Assembly: GCA_029259655.1 (NCBI GenBank)
Contig: JAJDET010000181.1
Span: 1 to 64,000, forward strand
Reading direction: 5' to 3'
Source of the DNA: Planctomycetota bacterium
GTDB lineage: Bacteria; Planctomycetota; UBA1135; GCA-002686595
DNA length: 64,000 nt
Positions 31,981-41,329 of this stretch are shown piece after piece (positions within the stretch are counted from its first letter, which is position 1; each line of letters begins with the position of its first letter). Below the pieces are notes generated by a model. The model made no database searches. It saw only the letters and a list, made by a program, of their open reading frames with translations, and was not told the DNA's origin. The position numbers and the translations under genes are program-made.

Positions 31981-33570
31981 CTACGGCAGCAAGACCGGCT
32001 CCACGCGCACGCCGTCCGCGTCCACGCGCAAGAGCCCCATGTCGCGGAAGAGCGCCAGGCCGGCGAGCGTGTAGTCCGTCAGCGCCTGCGTCGCACGGTT
32101 CTCCGCGGCGACCAGGTCCTCCTGGGCCTCGAGCACGTCGCGCGTGTCGGCGCGGCCGGCTTCCTGGTTCAGGAGCGTGGACTCGACGCGGCGTTCGGCG
32201 AGCTCGACGGCGCCGGTCTGGATCTCGAGGCGCTCGCCCTGCGCGATGAGGTCGCGCAGCTCGGCGCGGATGTCGGCCGTGAGCGAGTCGCGGAAGTCCA
32301 CCTCGGCACGACGCGCGGCCTCGAGGCCGATCAGCGACGAGCGATAGGCGTTGCGCTCCGGCAGGTTGTCGATCGGGAGGTCGATCACGGCGCCGACGGT
32401 CCAGTTGGCCCCCTCGGAGCCCGTCGTGAGCGGTTGGCCCTCGCGCGACGTCGCGGACAGGTTTCCGGTCAGGTCGAAACGCGCCCGCAGGTCGTCCTCG
32501 GCGACGAGAACATCGCGCTCCGCGTCGTCCACGCGCTCGACCACCGTGTGATAGTCGAGCCGTTGGGTGAGCGCGGTCGTGACGGCCAGGCCCTCCGGGA
32601 CGTCGTTGTCGATGAGAGACTGGATCTGGAGCTCGTCCGCCGAGGACGCGGCGAGCGCGAGCGGCGTGTCGATCGGCAGGCCGAGGAAGAGCTTGAAGTC
32701 GTCGAGCGACGTCTCGAGGCGCTGCTCCGCCGCGACGACGCTGTCGTCGGCCGCGAGCTCGTTCTGGCGCGCCTGGTCGACCTGGATGTCCGACAGCCGC
32801 CCGGCTTCGGCGAAGGCCTCGTTCCGCTCGCGCAGCCGCCGCAGGCTCTCCTGGTTCGCGCGCTCGTTCCGCAGCGTGTCGCGCTGCCCGAGGATCCGGA
32901 AGTACAGCGACGCGACGTCGAAGGCGAACGTGCGGCGGAAGCGCTCGTAGGCCCGCGCCTCGTAGAGCACGTCGCGCTCGGCCTGCGTCAGCGGCTCGAG
33001 CGTGATCTCGTCGCCGAAGTCGCGCAGCAAGGGCTGCGTGATGTCGAGCGTGAGGCCGCTGATGGCGTCCCAGCCGTCGCCTTGCGACAGGCTGCGCGTG
33101 AACTCGAGCGAGATGTCGGCGAAGAACTGCGCGCCGCTCGCGAAGAGCTTCGAGATGCCGAGCCCGCCGATCCCGCTCCCCGTGTTCGCGTCGTCGAAGT
33201 CGCCGGTGACCGATGCGTTGCCGGTCGCCGTCTCCTGCCAGTCGAAGTCCCAGCGCGTGCGCGTGAGATCGAGTGCCTCGAGGAAGAGCGATTCTCGCCG
33301 GTCCTGGTAGGCGCGGCTGTTCTCCGCGGCGATCCGCAGGCAATCGACGAGCGTGAGTCCCTCGAGCTCCGTCACCTCGCCGGCGAGGATGCGCGCGCGC
33401 AGGCTCCCCTCTGGCGGGACGACTTCGAAGCCGTCGGTCGCGCCGAGCTCCGCGCGCCGCGCGGCCAGGATCCCCGTGACCTCGCGGTCCGCGTCCTCCT
33501 GATAGTCGGCCGGGCTCTTGCACGCCGGCAGCGCCAGGGCGAGGCCCGCGAGCCACGCACGCCTACTCAT
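31981..33570 (-). CDS. TolC-like outer-membrane factor (lipoprotein)
   Basis: 529 residues. A signal with lipobox (LALALPAC) precedes the outer-membrane efflux protein fold, which has two similar halves of long helices and beta segments. Recognisable parts are SLTLVDCLRIAAENS-like LTLVDCLRIAAENSRAYQ, GLTLDITQPLLRDFG, ANWTVGAVIDLPIDN and RVESTLLNQEAGRADTRDVLEAQEDLVAAENRATQAL. It should form the outer-membrane tunnel for the exporter encoded by the three genes upstream. Its ATG lies inside the last codons of the permease (eight-base overlap). Confidence 0.87.
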   Translation of the reverse strand: MSRRAWLAGLALALPACKSPADYQEDADREVTGILAARRAELGATDGFEVVPPEGSLRARILAGEVTELEGLTLVDCLRIAAENSRAYQDRRESLFLEALDLTRTRWDFDWQETATGNASVTGDFDDANTGSGIGGLGISKLFASGAQFFADISLEFTRSLSQGDGWDAISGLTLDITQPLLRDFGDEITLEPLTQAERDVLYEARAYERFRRTFAFDVASLYFRILGQRDTLRNERANQESLRRLRERNEAFAEAGRLSDIQVDQARQNELAADDSVVAAEQRLETSLDDFKLFLGLPIDTPLALAASSADELQIQSLIDNDVPEGLAVTTALTQRLDYHTVVERVDDAERDVLVAEDDLRARFDLTGNLSATSREGQPLTTGSEGANWTVGAVIDLPIDNLPERNAYRSSLIGLEAARRAEVDFRDSLTADIRAELRDLIAQGERLEIQTGAVELAERRVESTLLNQEAGRADTRDVLEAQEDLVAAENRATQALTDYTLAGLALFRDMGLLRVDADGVRVEPVLLP

Positions 33571-34840
33571 GTCGAAGCGCCTCCACCGGATCCATCTCCG
33601 CCGCGCGCCAGGCCGGGTACAGCCCGAAGATCACGCCGACCCCGGCCGAGATGCCGAACGCGATCATCGGGGCCGCGGGCGTGACGATCGTGCGCATGTC
33701 CGCGAACTCCTCGACGAGTAGCGGAATGGCGAGCCCCAGGCCGACACCGAGCGCGCCGCCGCCGACCGAGAGCAGCACGCACTCGACCAGGAACTGCGAG
33801 ACGATGTGCCGCCGCTTGGCGCCGAGCGCGCGCCGGATGCCGATCTCGCGCGTGCGCTCGGTGACCGTCGCGAGCATCACGTTCATGATCCCGATGCCGC
33901 CGACGAGCAGGCTGATGCCGGCGATCGAGCCCAGCACGATGTTGAAGATGCGCTTGGTCTCCTCCGCGCGGGCGAGTAGCTCGAGCGGGACGATGAGGTC
34001 GTGGTCGCGCTTGTCGTGGAAGCGCTCGAGCATCGTCCGCGCGGCGGCGGCGACCATCGGGACGTCCTCGCCCCGACCCACACGCGCGATGATCTCGTGG
34101 AGCTCGACCTGCTCCATGTCGCGGCTCCCCGCGCGCATCTTGACCTGGATCTCGCCGAACCAGCGCATGGCGGTCTGGTAGGGCACGAAGAGCTCGCCCG
34201 TCACCTCCTCGCCGGCCGGCGCGGGATCGTCCGCCGCCCGCATGCGCGGGGCGACCGTCCCGACCACGTCGAAGTAGTCGGGTCCGATCTTCACACGCTT
34301 GCCGACCGCCGACTCGAGCGGGAAGTAGTAGCGCGCCAGCTCCGTCGAGAGCACGCAGACGTTGTTCAGGCTGCGGTCGTCCTCTTCGGTGATGAACCGC
34401 CCTTCCCAGACCATCCGCCCCGTCACGTCGATGTAGGCGGGCTCGGTCGCCAGGACGCGCGGATTGGCGGAGCGGTTCTTCACGCGCACTTCCTGCTGGA
34501 TCTCGCGCACCGCCACGACCTTCTCGATCCCGACGAACGTGTCTTCCACGCGCTCCCGGTCCATGCGCGTCAGACCGTAATTCACGACGCGCGAGGTCTG
34601 GTTCGTGTCGTTGGGCGAGTCCGGCGGTTTGACGCTGCGCAGGATCACGTTCTGGCTGCCGAGCTGCTTGATCTGCTCCTGTGCCTCGTAGCTCGCGCCC
34701 TCTCCGATCGCGAGCATGGAGATGACGCTGCTCGTCCCGAACAGGACCCCGAGCGTCGTGAGCAGGCTGCGCAGCTTGTGTAGCGCGAGGCTGCGCACCC
34801 CGGCGCGCAGCGAGCGCGTGAAGACGCGGGTCGCCGTCAT
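33563..34840 (-). CDS. MacB-like ABC exporter permease
   Basis: 425 residues from ATG. It has one N-terminal membrane helix ([25 protein letters not shown]), a large periplasmic domain (about 50-290), then three membrane helices ([68 protein letters not shown]). The cytoplasmic coupling motif [19 protein letters not shown] and the end [10 protein letters not shown] are typical of the MacB/FtsX-type family. It works with the separate ATPase whose gene overlaps it by four bases. Cargo could be peptides, lipids or small toxins and is not shown by the sequence. Confidence 0.9.
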   Translation of the reverse strand: MTATRVFTRSLRAGVRSLALHKLRSLLTTLGVLFGTSSVISMLAIGEGASYEAQEQIKQLGSQNVILRSVKPPDSPNDTNQTSRVVNYGLTRMDRERVEDTFVGIEKVVAVREIQQEVRVKNRSANPRVLATEPAYIDVTGRMVWEGRFITEEDDRSLNNVCVLSTELARYYFPLESAVGKRVKIGPDYFDVVGTVAPRMRAADDPAPAGEEVTGELFVPYQTAMRWFGEIQVKMRAGSRDMEQVELHEIIARVGRGEDVPMVAAAARTMLERFHDKRDHDLIVPLELLARAEETKRIFNIVLGSIAGISLLVGGIGIMNVMLATVTERTREIGIRRALGAKRRHIVSQFLVECVLLSVGGGALGVGLGLAIPLLVEEFADMRTIVTPAAPMIAFGISAGVGVIFGLYPAWRAAEMDPVEALRHE

Positions 34841-35535
34841 CGCTGGACCTTTACTTCTTCGATGCGCCCGTCGCGCATGCGCAGGATGTGGCTCGCCCGC
34901 TCCGCGACGTGCGCTTCGTGCGTGACGAACACGATGGTCTTGCCCTCGGCCGAGAGCTCGTCGAAGAGGTCCAGGATCTCGGTCGCCGTCTGCGTGTCGA
35001 GGTTCCCCGTCGCCTCGTCGGCCAGGATCAGGTCCGGGTCGTTGACGAGCGCGCGCGAGATGGCGACGCGTTGCTGCTGACCGCCGGAGAGCTCGGGCGG
35101 GCGGTGATCGAGCCGATCGGACAGCCCCATGCGGTCCGCCAGCGCGCGCGCGCGATCCTCTGCGTCCGGCGCCGGCTCGTCCTGGTAGTAGATCGGGACG
35201 AGGATGTTCTCGAGCACGTCGAGCTGCGGAATCAGGTTGTAGGACTGGAAGATGAACCCGAGGTGCGTCGAGCGCAGGTCGGAGAGGTCGTCGTCGTCGA
35301 GGCTCCCGGTGTCCCTCCCCGCGAGCCAGTAGGTGCCGGTCGTCGGCCGGTCGAGGCAGCCCATCAAGTTGAGCAGCGTCGACTTGCCGCTCCCCGACGC
35401 GCCCATGATCGACCAGTACTGGCCGCGCTCGATGTCGAAGGAGACACCGTCGAGGGCGTGCACCTCGTTGGACCCCATGAGGTAGGTCCTGCGCACGTCC
35501 TCGAGGGCCGCGACCGTGTCCGTCCCGGTGATCAC
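34837..35535 (-). CDS. MacB/LolD-like ABC transporter ATPase
   Basis: 232 residues from a GTG, which gives a normal LolD-size protein; the longer open frame upstream belongs to the adaptor gene region. Walker A is GASGSGKST, the Q-loop is in [18 protein letters not shown], the signature is LSGGQQQR, and Walker B is [12 protein letters not shown], followed by the switch His in [13 protein letters not shown]. It powers the permease encoded immediately downstream (ATGA overlap). The start is five bases after the adaptor stop. Confidence 0.93.
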   Translation of the reverse strand: MITGTDTVAALEDVRRTYLMGSNEVHALDGVSFDIERGQYWSIMGASGSGKSTLLNLMGCLDRPTTGTYWLAGRDTGSLDDDDLSDLRSTHLGFIFQSYNLIPQLDVLENILVPIYYQDEPAPDAEDRARALADRMGLSDRLDHRPPELSGGQQQRVAISRALVNDPDLILADEATGNLDTQTATEILDLFDELSAEGKTIVFVTHEAHVAERASHILRMRDGRIEEVKVQR

Positions 35536-35540
35536 GGCGA

Positions 35541-37226
35541 TCAGTTCGTGGAGCCGGTCGTTCCCGCACCGCTGCGCGGACGCGACGCGCCCTCGCCCGG
35601 TTTCCCGCCGCCACCGCGACTCTCGAGCCACTTCGCGCGTTCCTCGGCCGAGGGCATTCCCTTCTGGTCCTTCGGATCGTCCTTCTTCGGAGTGCTCTCG
35701 CCGCCGGCGTACTCGCTCGCGGCCGGCCACTCGCCCGTGCTCTCCTCCATCGCCTCGCGTCGCAGGTTCGCGCCGGGCGGTTCGGACAGGAGGACCACTT
35801 CGCCCTCCTCGAGCCCCGATCGGACCTCGACCCACTTGCCGTCGTTCAGGCCCGACTCGATCGAGCGCATCTCGAAGCCCTCGCCGCGCTCGACGAATGC
35901 GACCGTCGAACCCGCGTCGAGGAAGATCGCCTGCAGCGGGATGAAGAGGGTTTCGTCGAGCTCGTCGACCACGATCTCGACGCTGCACGACATGCCGGGT
36001 CGCAGGCGTTCGTCCGAGCCGTCGAGGACGATCTCCGTGCGGTAGACACGCAGGTCGGGGTTGACCCAGCGGCTGACCTGGTCGGGGAGCACGGCCTTGA
36101 AGCCGACGCGGCCGCGGAACGTCAGGTCGGGGACCGCGTCCACGGTGACGAGGCACGGCATGCCGAGCCGCACCTGCTCGAGCACGGACTCGTGCAGGCT
36201 GGCCTGCGCGACCATCGTTCCGGCAGAGGGCAGCGTGATCAGCTCCTGGCGCTCGCGAACCTCCGCGCCCTCCTGCAGCGGATCGTCGCTCCCGCCCCAG
36301 CGATTGCTCTCCTGCCAGTACACGACCATGCCCGGGCGCGGGGCGAAGATCTTCGCGTTGGCGATCTGGGTGTCGAGCTTCGTGAGCTTTTCGCGCTCGA
36401 GGTCGAACTGCGCTTCGCTGGTGCGCACCTCCGCCTCGTAGTCGACGATGCGCGCCCGAGCGCGCAGCTTCACGCGTTCGAGCTCGCGCTGGGCTTCCTC
36501 GACGTCGGCGTCGAGCTCCTCGAGCTGACGCGGGTGCTCGTACTCCTTCAACAGGACCAGCTCACGCTTCTCCTGGTTGAGCTTGGCCTCGGAGCGGTTC
36601 TTCGCGATCCGGTCGGCATCGAGCTGCGTGCTCTCGAGGAACCCCTTCTCGGCCAGGCGCTTCGACCACTCGAGGTCCTGCGCGGCGAGCTGGAGCTCCT
36701 CTTCGGCGATCAGGATTCCCTCGTCGTGCGCCTGGAGGTCGAGCGGGTGGTCGCCCTCGAGATACTTCGTCCGATCGAGGATCGCGAAGCGCAGCTTGCG
36801 CTCCGCAGCAGCGATGTCGCTCTCGTTCGAGCTCACCTGGATCGCGTGGTTCTGTTTCGCCTTGACGTGCGCCGCCTCGCGGTTCTGGACCGAGATCTCC
36901 TGCGAGACGCGCTGTTCCTCGAGCTCACTCGTGTCGAGCTCGCACAGGAGGTCTCCCTCGTCGACCCAGGTCCCCTCCTCGATCAGGAAGAGGATCGTCG
37001 TGCGTCCCTCGATCTGGCTCTTGAGCACGACGCTGTCCGCCGCCTGGAGGTTCCCGCGCTCGAGCACGCTGATGCGCAGCGGCCCGCGCTGGACGGTCTG
37101 GCCGCGAACGCTCGTGGACTCGTCTCCGGACGAATCGAAGCCACCGGTGGCCACGACCACGAGCGCGAGGGCGAGGAGGGCGAGGACGCCCCAGACGAGT
37201 CCGCGTCCTCGGGAGGTTTTCTTCAT
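35541..37226 (-). CDS. HlyD/MacA-type periplasmic adaptor
   Basis: 561 residues. One N-terminal membrane helix (LVWGVLALLALALVVVATGG) is followed by a half-lipoyl/barrel part (RGPLRISVLERGNLQAADSVVLKSQIEG). A long coiled-coil hairpin follows (about 105-275, heptads such as QEISVQNREAAHVKAKQNH and LEELDADVEEAQRELERVKLR), then the second lipoyl and beta-barrel halves (DLTFRGRVGFKAVLP, GSTVAFVERGEGFEMRSIESGLNDG). The Gly/Arg/Ser-rich tail after about 500 is low complexity. First gene of the exporter run, it would bridge the permease to the TolC-like factor. The hairpin is longer than in MacA. Confidence 0.88.
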   Translation of the reverse strand: MKKTSRGRGLVWGVLALLALALVVVATGGFDSSGDESTSVRGQTVQRGPLRISVLERGNLQAADSVVLKSQIEGRTTILFLIEEGTWVDEGDLLCELDTSELEEQRVSQEISVQNREAAHVKAKQNHAIQVSSNESDIAAAERKLRFAILDRTKYLEGDHPLDLQAHDEGILIAEEELQLAAQDLEWSKRLAEKGFLESTQLDADRIAKNRSEAKLNQEKRELVLLKEYEHPRQLEELDADVEEAQRELERVKLRARARIVDYEAEVRTSEAQFDLEREKLTKLDTQIANAKIFAPRPGMVVYWQESNRWGGSDDPLQEGAEVRERQELITLPSAGTMVAQASLHESVLEQVRLGMPCLVTVDAVPDLTFRGRVGFKAVLPDQVSRWVNPDLRVYRTEIVLDGSDERLRPGMSCSVEIVVDELDETLFIPLQAIFLDAGSTVAFVERGEGFEMRSIESGLNDGKWVEVRSGLEEGEVVLLSEPPGANLRREAMEESTGEWPAASEYAGGESTPKKDDPKDQKGMPSAEERAKWLESRGGGGKPGEGASRPRSGAGTTGSTN

Positions 37227-37327
37227 TTGGATGGGTCTTCGGCGGTCGAGCGCCGGATGCGCGATCCATCAGTGTATCGCTTGCGGCTCTACGCCGCGGG
37301 TGCTCCCCCGGAGAGGGGTAATCCGGC

Positions 37328-37825
37328 CTACCAGCCCTCCGTTCCCGGCTCGCCCTTGAACGGCCCCGCGAGGTCGGAGGTCACCCAGCCCCCGTAGAAC
37401 CCGCCCGGCTGCGGCCGAGCCTCTTCCTCGTCCACGTAGCCCGCATCGACCCGGGAGAGGAAGAAGGCGACCGAGCCGCGGATCACACGGAAGCTCGGGT
37501 GCGGGTCGGGATAGGACCAGGCGACGTTGCGGTGGCGGGTCTCGCCGATCACAGCGTCGAGATAGGTGGCGCGGCCCTTCCATTCGCAGAACGAGGAACC
37601 GGTGCCCAGGCCGAGGAGCTCCGTCCGGACGTCCAGGGGAGGCAGGTAGTAGGTCGGAGGATGGCTCGTCTCGAGCACCCGGAAGGCGTTCGAGCTGTCC
37701 GCGATCGTGACCCCGCCGATCACCACGCGAACGCGGCTCGCGCAGGCCTCGATACGGGGCGGACGGGGGTAGTCCCAGACCGACTCCTGGCCGGGCAGGA
37801 CGGGAGCTCGTCGTTGGTTGTGCAC
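37328..37825 (-). CDS. DUF427-domain protein
   Basis: 165 residues, no signal peptide. It shows the DUF427 pattern: VWDYPRPPRIEACASRVRVVIGGVTIADSSNAFRVLETSHPPTYYLP split into short strands, then FCEWKGRATYLD and VAWSYPDPHPSFRVIRGSVAFF. Members are compact beta-barrel proteins without a settled biochemical role, often near metabolic genes. The gene stands alone between the exporter run (start 101 bases away) and the DNA-repair fusion. The 197 bases after 37825 hold no recognisable feature. Confidence 0.8.
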   Translation of the reverse strand: MHNQRRAPVLPGQESVWDYPRPPRIEACASRVRVVIGGVTIADSSNAFRVLETSHPPTYYLPPLDVRTELLGLGTGSSFCEWKGRATYLDAVIGETRHRNVAWSYPDPHPSFRVIRGSVAFFLSRVDAGYVDEEEARPQPGGFYGGWVTSDLAGPFKGEPGTEGW

Positions 37826-38022
37826 GCAGGGGGATTCGCCGCCCCTCGTCCGGGAGATGCAGGCTCGAGCCGGATTCGCGATGGCGCGGCCTGTTCCGGC
37901 ACTCGAGGCGCTCTCGAAGCCGTCAGCGGTGTGTGGCTGCGACTTCCCCCAGGACTCTCGTTCATCCGGTACCGGAGGCCGTCATGAAGGCCCGGTCTCC
38001 GTCAGCTCGACCGCGAGGGCTC

Positions 38023-39183
38023 CTAGCGCGCCAGCGGGAACACGATCCCGAGGCCGAACCGCGTGCCGCGCGTGACGCGCGTCATCCCGTGGCGGAGCTC
38101 GACCTTGCGGCGGCGGGAACCCGTGCGGTCAATGCGGGCCGTCGTGGCGAAGACGACCAGGTCGCCGCGGTCGACGGGTATCGCGCGGTGGCGGAGCTCG
38201 ATCCCGTGCTCCTCCGCGAGAACGAACTCGCCGCCCTCGAAGTCTCGACCGCGATGCGAGAGGCAGACGAGGGCCTGGTAGGGGAAGCGGACCTCGCCGT
38301 AGACATCGCGGTGGAGGTGGTTCACCGCGTCTGCGCCGCAACACAAGAGGATCGACGACGAGCGCCGCTGGCCGGCCGCGCGCGACCGGCGCCAGAGCTC
38401 GTCGAGCGTGCGCGGGAACTCGCCGTGGTCCGCGGCGACGGCCTGCAGCCGCGCGTAGAGCGCCGTGCGCAGAGTCAGCGCCGGTTCGGGGAGTGGCTCC
38501 GCGATGTAGTGGTAAGCGCCGCGACCGTAGCCGAAGCTCGCCATGTCGATCGAGCGCTCGAAGCGCACGGCGCCGGCCAGGATCGACGCGCACTCGTTCG
38601 CGGTCAGGAGACCGGCGGCGCGGGCGACCCCGCTCGCGGCGAGCTCGGCGCGGAAGGCGTCGTCGACTGCGCGATCCAGACGCTCGAGCACCGCATTCGG
38701 GTCGACCGGAGAGCGCGGACGGACGCCCACCCCGGGCGGCTCCGGGATCGGCGACGGGCCGCGGTCGAGGTCGTGGTAGCCGCGCTCTCGCGCCGATTCC
38801 TCGTCGCGAAACGGCTCGAGCGCGTGGGCGGGCCACTGCATCGCGCGCGGGTCATCGGCCGGAAGGAACGTTCGCTTCGCGACGTTTCCGACGAGCCGTG
38901 CGTTGCGACGTCTCGCCCACGCGGCGATCTGCTCGCGCTCTCTCGGTCGGGCGCCCTCCGTGCGCAGGCGCTCGAGCTGCTCTCCGGCTCGGCCGTCTTC
39001 CGGCGGCAGGGCGCCGCGCGCCGGAACGACCCGGTGCCAGGGCGCATCGTCACCCGCCAGCCGCAGGGCGCGCGAAACGGCGCGGGCGGCACCGGACCGC
39101 CCCACCTGCGCCGCGATCTCCAGGTACGTTCGCGTCTCGCCGCGCCGGATCCCGCGCGCCGCTTCCACGTATCGGTTCGACAT
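38023..39183 (-). CDS. Alkyltransferase-like/2-oxoglutarate oxygenase fusion
   Basis: 386 residues. Residues about 1-95 are the DNA-binding domain of O6-alkylguanine alkyltransferases, with RGETRTYLEIAAQVGRSGAARAVSRAL and PWHRVVP (48-54). The reactive Cys of PCHRV is Trp49, as in alkyltransferase-like (ATL) proteins that bind but do not repair the lesion. Residues about 165-386 are a 2-oxoglutarate/Fe(II) oxygenase: His291-x-Asp293 (NHLHRDVYG), distal His365 and an Arg at 372 or 375 (MTRVTRGTRFG). The linker spans about 95-165. I infer lesion recognition joined to oxidative dealkylation of DNA. Cytoplasmic; the gene is divergent from the lipoprotein gene, 54 bases away. Confidence 0.82.
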   Translation of the reverse strand: MSNRYVEAARGIRRGETRTYLEIAAQVGRSGAARAVSRALRLAGDDAPWHRVVPARGALPPEDGRAGEQLERLRTEGARPREREQIAAWARRRNARLVGNVAKRTFLPADDPRAMQWPAHALEPFRDEESARERGYHDLDRGPSPIPEPPGVGVRPRSPVDPNAVLERLDRAVDDAFRAELAASGVARAAGLLTANECASILAGAVRFERSIDMASFGYGRGAYHYIAEPLPEPALTLRTALYARLQAVAADHGEFPRTLDELWRRSRAAGQRRSSSILLCCGADAVNHLHRDVYGEVRFPYQALVCLSHRGRDFEGGEFVLAEEHGIELRHRAIPVDRGDLVVFATTARIDRTGSRRRKVELRHGMTRVTRGTRFGLGIVFPLAR

Positions 39184-39237
39184 GGCTCGGGTTGCGCCCC
39201 CCGCGAAACGCACTACTCTCGACTGCGGAGGAGAACG

Positions 39238-39768
39238 ATGAGTATGCACGGAACGCGCCCGCTCGGACTCCTGGTCGTCGCGCTCGCGCTCGGCTGTCAC
39301 ACGCCGTTGATCCGCACCGAGGCCGGCAGCCTCGAATCGGACGGCGAGACGGCCCGCGACGTCCACGAGCGGCCCGGAATCGGCAAGCAGATCCTGCTCT
39401 ACCTTCCGAACCGCATCGTCGACCTCGTCGACACCGTCCACTTTCCGATCGTTCCACTGAGCGTCGGAGTCGGGCCCGACATCCGCATCACGCGCTGGCT
39501 CCAGCTCTCGGCCCAGGTGGGGGCCGGCGCCGCAGTCGGCCTCGACGACCGCTCCCACGAGTTCTTCTGGGTCAACACGTCTGCGACCGCCGCACTCGGT
39601 CCCTGGCGTACGGGTGTCGGGATCGGAACGGCGCCGAGCCTGGGGGACTGGGAGGTCGGTGTGGCGGGCGGCGCGACCAAGTTCGCGATCGACCTGGCCG
39701 AGATCGTCGACTTCGTACTGGGCTGGTTCTTCATCGACGTGCGCAAGGACGACTACGGCTGGGAATAG
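39238..39768 (+). CDS. Small lipoprotein of unknown function
   Basis: 176 residues from ATG with a strong GGAGGAG ribosome-binding site. The leader ends in VVALALGC (lipobox). The mature protein has an amphipathic/hydrophobic region ILLYLPNRIVDLVDTVHFPIVPLSVGVGPDIRIT and beta-rich repeats (LSAQVGAGAAVGLDDRSHEF, TAALGPWRTGVGIGTAPSLG, DWEVGVAGGATKF) that suggest a small beta-barrel or surface-associated lipoprotein. It ends with an acidic-aromatic tail (FFIDVRKDDYGWE). No family was recognised. The 221 bases to the next gene contain no confident motif. Confidence 0.7.
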   Translation: MSMHGTRPLGLLVVALALGCHTPLIRTEAGSLESDGETARDVHERPGIGKQILLYLPNRIVDLVDTVHFPIVPLSVGVGPDIRITRWLQLSAQVGAGAAVGLDDRSHEFFWVNTSATAALGPWRTGVGIGTAPSLGDWEVGVAGGATKFAIDLAEIVDFVLGWFFIDVRKDDYGWE

Positions 39769-39989
39769 TTCTCCGCTGCCGTAAGTGAAGCGTGAGGACG
39801 CGGAAGCACCGGCGCCCACGCGAGCAGGGGGGCTCCACCCTCCAGGGCCGACGAGGGCGTCCGTAGCCGGATCGCGGCCCCAGACCCTATCCTGTTGCGC
39901 TCGCCCGCATCCGCGGCCGCCTCCCATCCCCCGTGCGGCTCGGCTCCACCTCCGCGACGGTGGTGCGGAGACCCTCTCGGAGTTCCCCC

Positions 39990-41312
39990 ATGATCGTGTG
40001 TCTCGGGCTCATCGCCCTCTCGTCCCTGGCCCAGGAGAGCACTGCGCTCTTCGTGCGGGCCGATCGGATCCTCGTCCAGCCGGGCGAGGAGACCACCGGC
40101 GCGGTCCTCATCGAGAACGGCATCATCGTCGCCGTCGGACCCGGTGTCGCAGCGCCCGAAGGCGCGCGTGAGATCAGCGGAGCCGTGGTCTGTGCCGGCT
40201 ACCTCGACGCGTGGTCGAGCCTCGGTGTGGAGCCCGCCTCCGTCCGCGACGGCAAGACGAGCCCCGCAACGAGCGTGCTCGACGGGCTCGACCTCTTCTC
40301 GAACGATCACCTGCGGCTGGATTCCCTCGAATCCGGCGTGACCGCGCTGCGCATCCAGTCCGGAGTCGAGGCCGAGGTGGGCGGCCTCTCCGCCGTCGTG
40401 CGCAACGATCCGGGCCAGGACGGGCCCGGGGCCGTCCTCATGGAGGACGCCTGCGTCGCCGCGACGATCGGAGTCACCCGCAACGGGAAGACAGTCGACG
40501 TCTTCGACCGGGTGGACGAGGTCGACGACATCGCCGACCTCGTCGAGGCGGGCCTCGCCTATCGGGAGTCGTGGCTCGACTACGAGGAGAAGCTGGCCGA
40601 GTGGGAGAAGGAGATCGCCGAGAAGGAAGAGGAGCTCGAGAAGGACTTCAAGAAGGCGAAGAAGAAGCGCGACGAGGACATCGAGGAGGCGGAGGAGAAG
40701 GGCAAGGAGCACAAGGAGAAGAAGTACAAGGAAGACAAGAAGCCCAAGCGGCCGCGGACCGACACGGACAAGGAGACCATGGCCCGCGTCGGATCGGGCG
40801 AGATCCCGCTCGTGGTCGAGGTCCACCGCTATCCGGAGATCCGCGAGCTCCTGGACCGGACGGAGTCGTTCGACCGTCTGCGGTTGATCCTGGCGGGTGC
40901 CACGGAGGCCAAGCCCTTCGCGGACGAGCTCGCCATGCGCCGCATCCCGGTCATCGTCTGGCCGACCCCGATGGGCGTGACCCGTCCCGACGAGTTCCGC
41001 ATGCACGATCTGGAGCTCGCGGCCACGCTCGACGATGCAGGTGTCCAGGTGCTCTTCGGGAGCGGCGGCCACGGAGCCGCCCGGGACCTGCCCGCTCTGG
41101 CGGCGCTCGCCGTCGGCCACGGTCTCGACCGCACGGCGGCCTTCGAGGCGCTGACCCTGGGTCCCGCGCGGAGCTTCGACGTCGCGCAGCGCATCGGTTC
41201 CGTCGAGCGCGGCAAGGACGCCGACCTGCTCGTCCTCGACGGGGACCCGCTCGACGTCGCGACACGTGCCCGCTTCGTGATCCTGCGCGGCGAGGTCGTC
41301 GTCGAGCGCTGA
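39990..41312 (+). CDS. Exported amidohydrolase-like protein 1 (degenerate)
   Basis: 440 residues from an ATG with GGAG seven bases upstream and a signal (IVCLGLIALSSLAQ). The amidohydrolase frame is clear: N-terminal beta-sandwich ADRILVQPGEETTGAVLIENGIIVAVG and the C-terminal block RIGSVERGKDADLLVLDGDPLDV. The HxH metal site after the first strand is absent (CAGYLDAWSSLG), and the Asp position reads FGSGGHGAAR. About residues 195-260 are a Lys/Glu-rich helical insert (EKLAEWEKEIAEKEEELEKD, then KKAKKKRDED). First gene of a nine-gene block. It is probably a non-catalytic or altered member. Confidence 0.82.
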   Translation: MIVCLGLIALSSLAQESTALFVRADRILVQPGEETTGAVLIENGIIVAVGPGVAAPEGAREISGAVVCAGYLDAWSSLGVEPASVRDGKTSPATSVLDGLDLFSNDHLRLDSLESGVTALRIQSGVEAEVGGLSAVVRNDPGQDGPGAVLMEDACVAATIGVTRNGKTVDVFDRVDEVDDIADLVEAGLAYRESWLDYEEKLAEWEKEIAEKEEELEKDFKKAKKKRDEDIEEAEEKGKEHKEKKYKEDKKPKRPRTDTDKETMARVGSGEIPLVVEVHRYPEIRELLDRTESFDRLRLILAGATEAKPFADELAMRRIPVIVWPTPMGVTRPDEFRMHDLELAATLDDAGVQVLFGSGGHGAARDLPALAALAVGHGLDRTAAFEALTLGPARSFDVAQRIGSVERGKDADLLVLDGDPLDVATRARFVILRGEVVVER

Positions 41313-41329
41313 CCCCGGAGATCCAAGAA

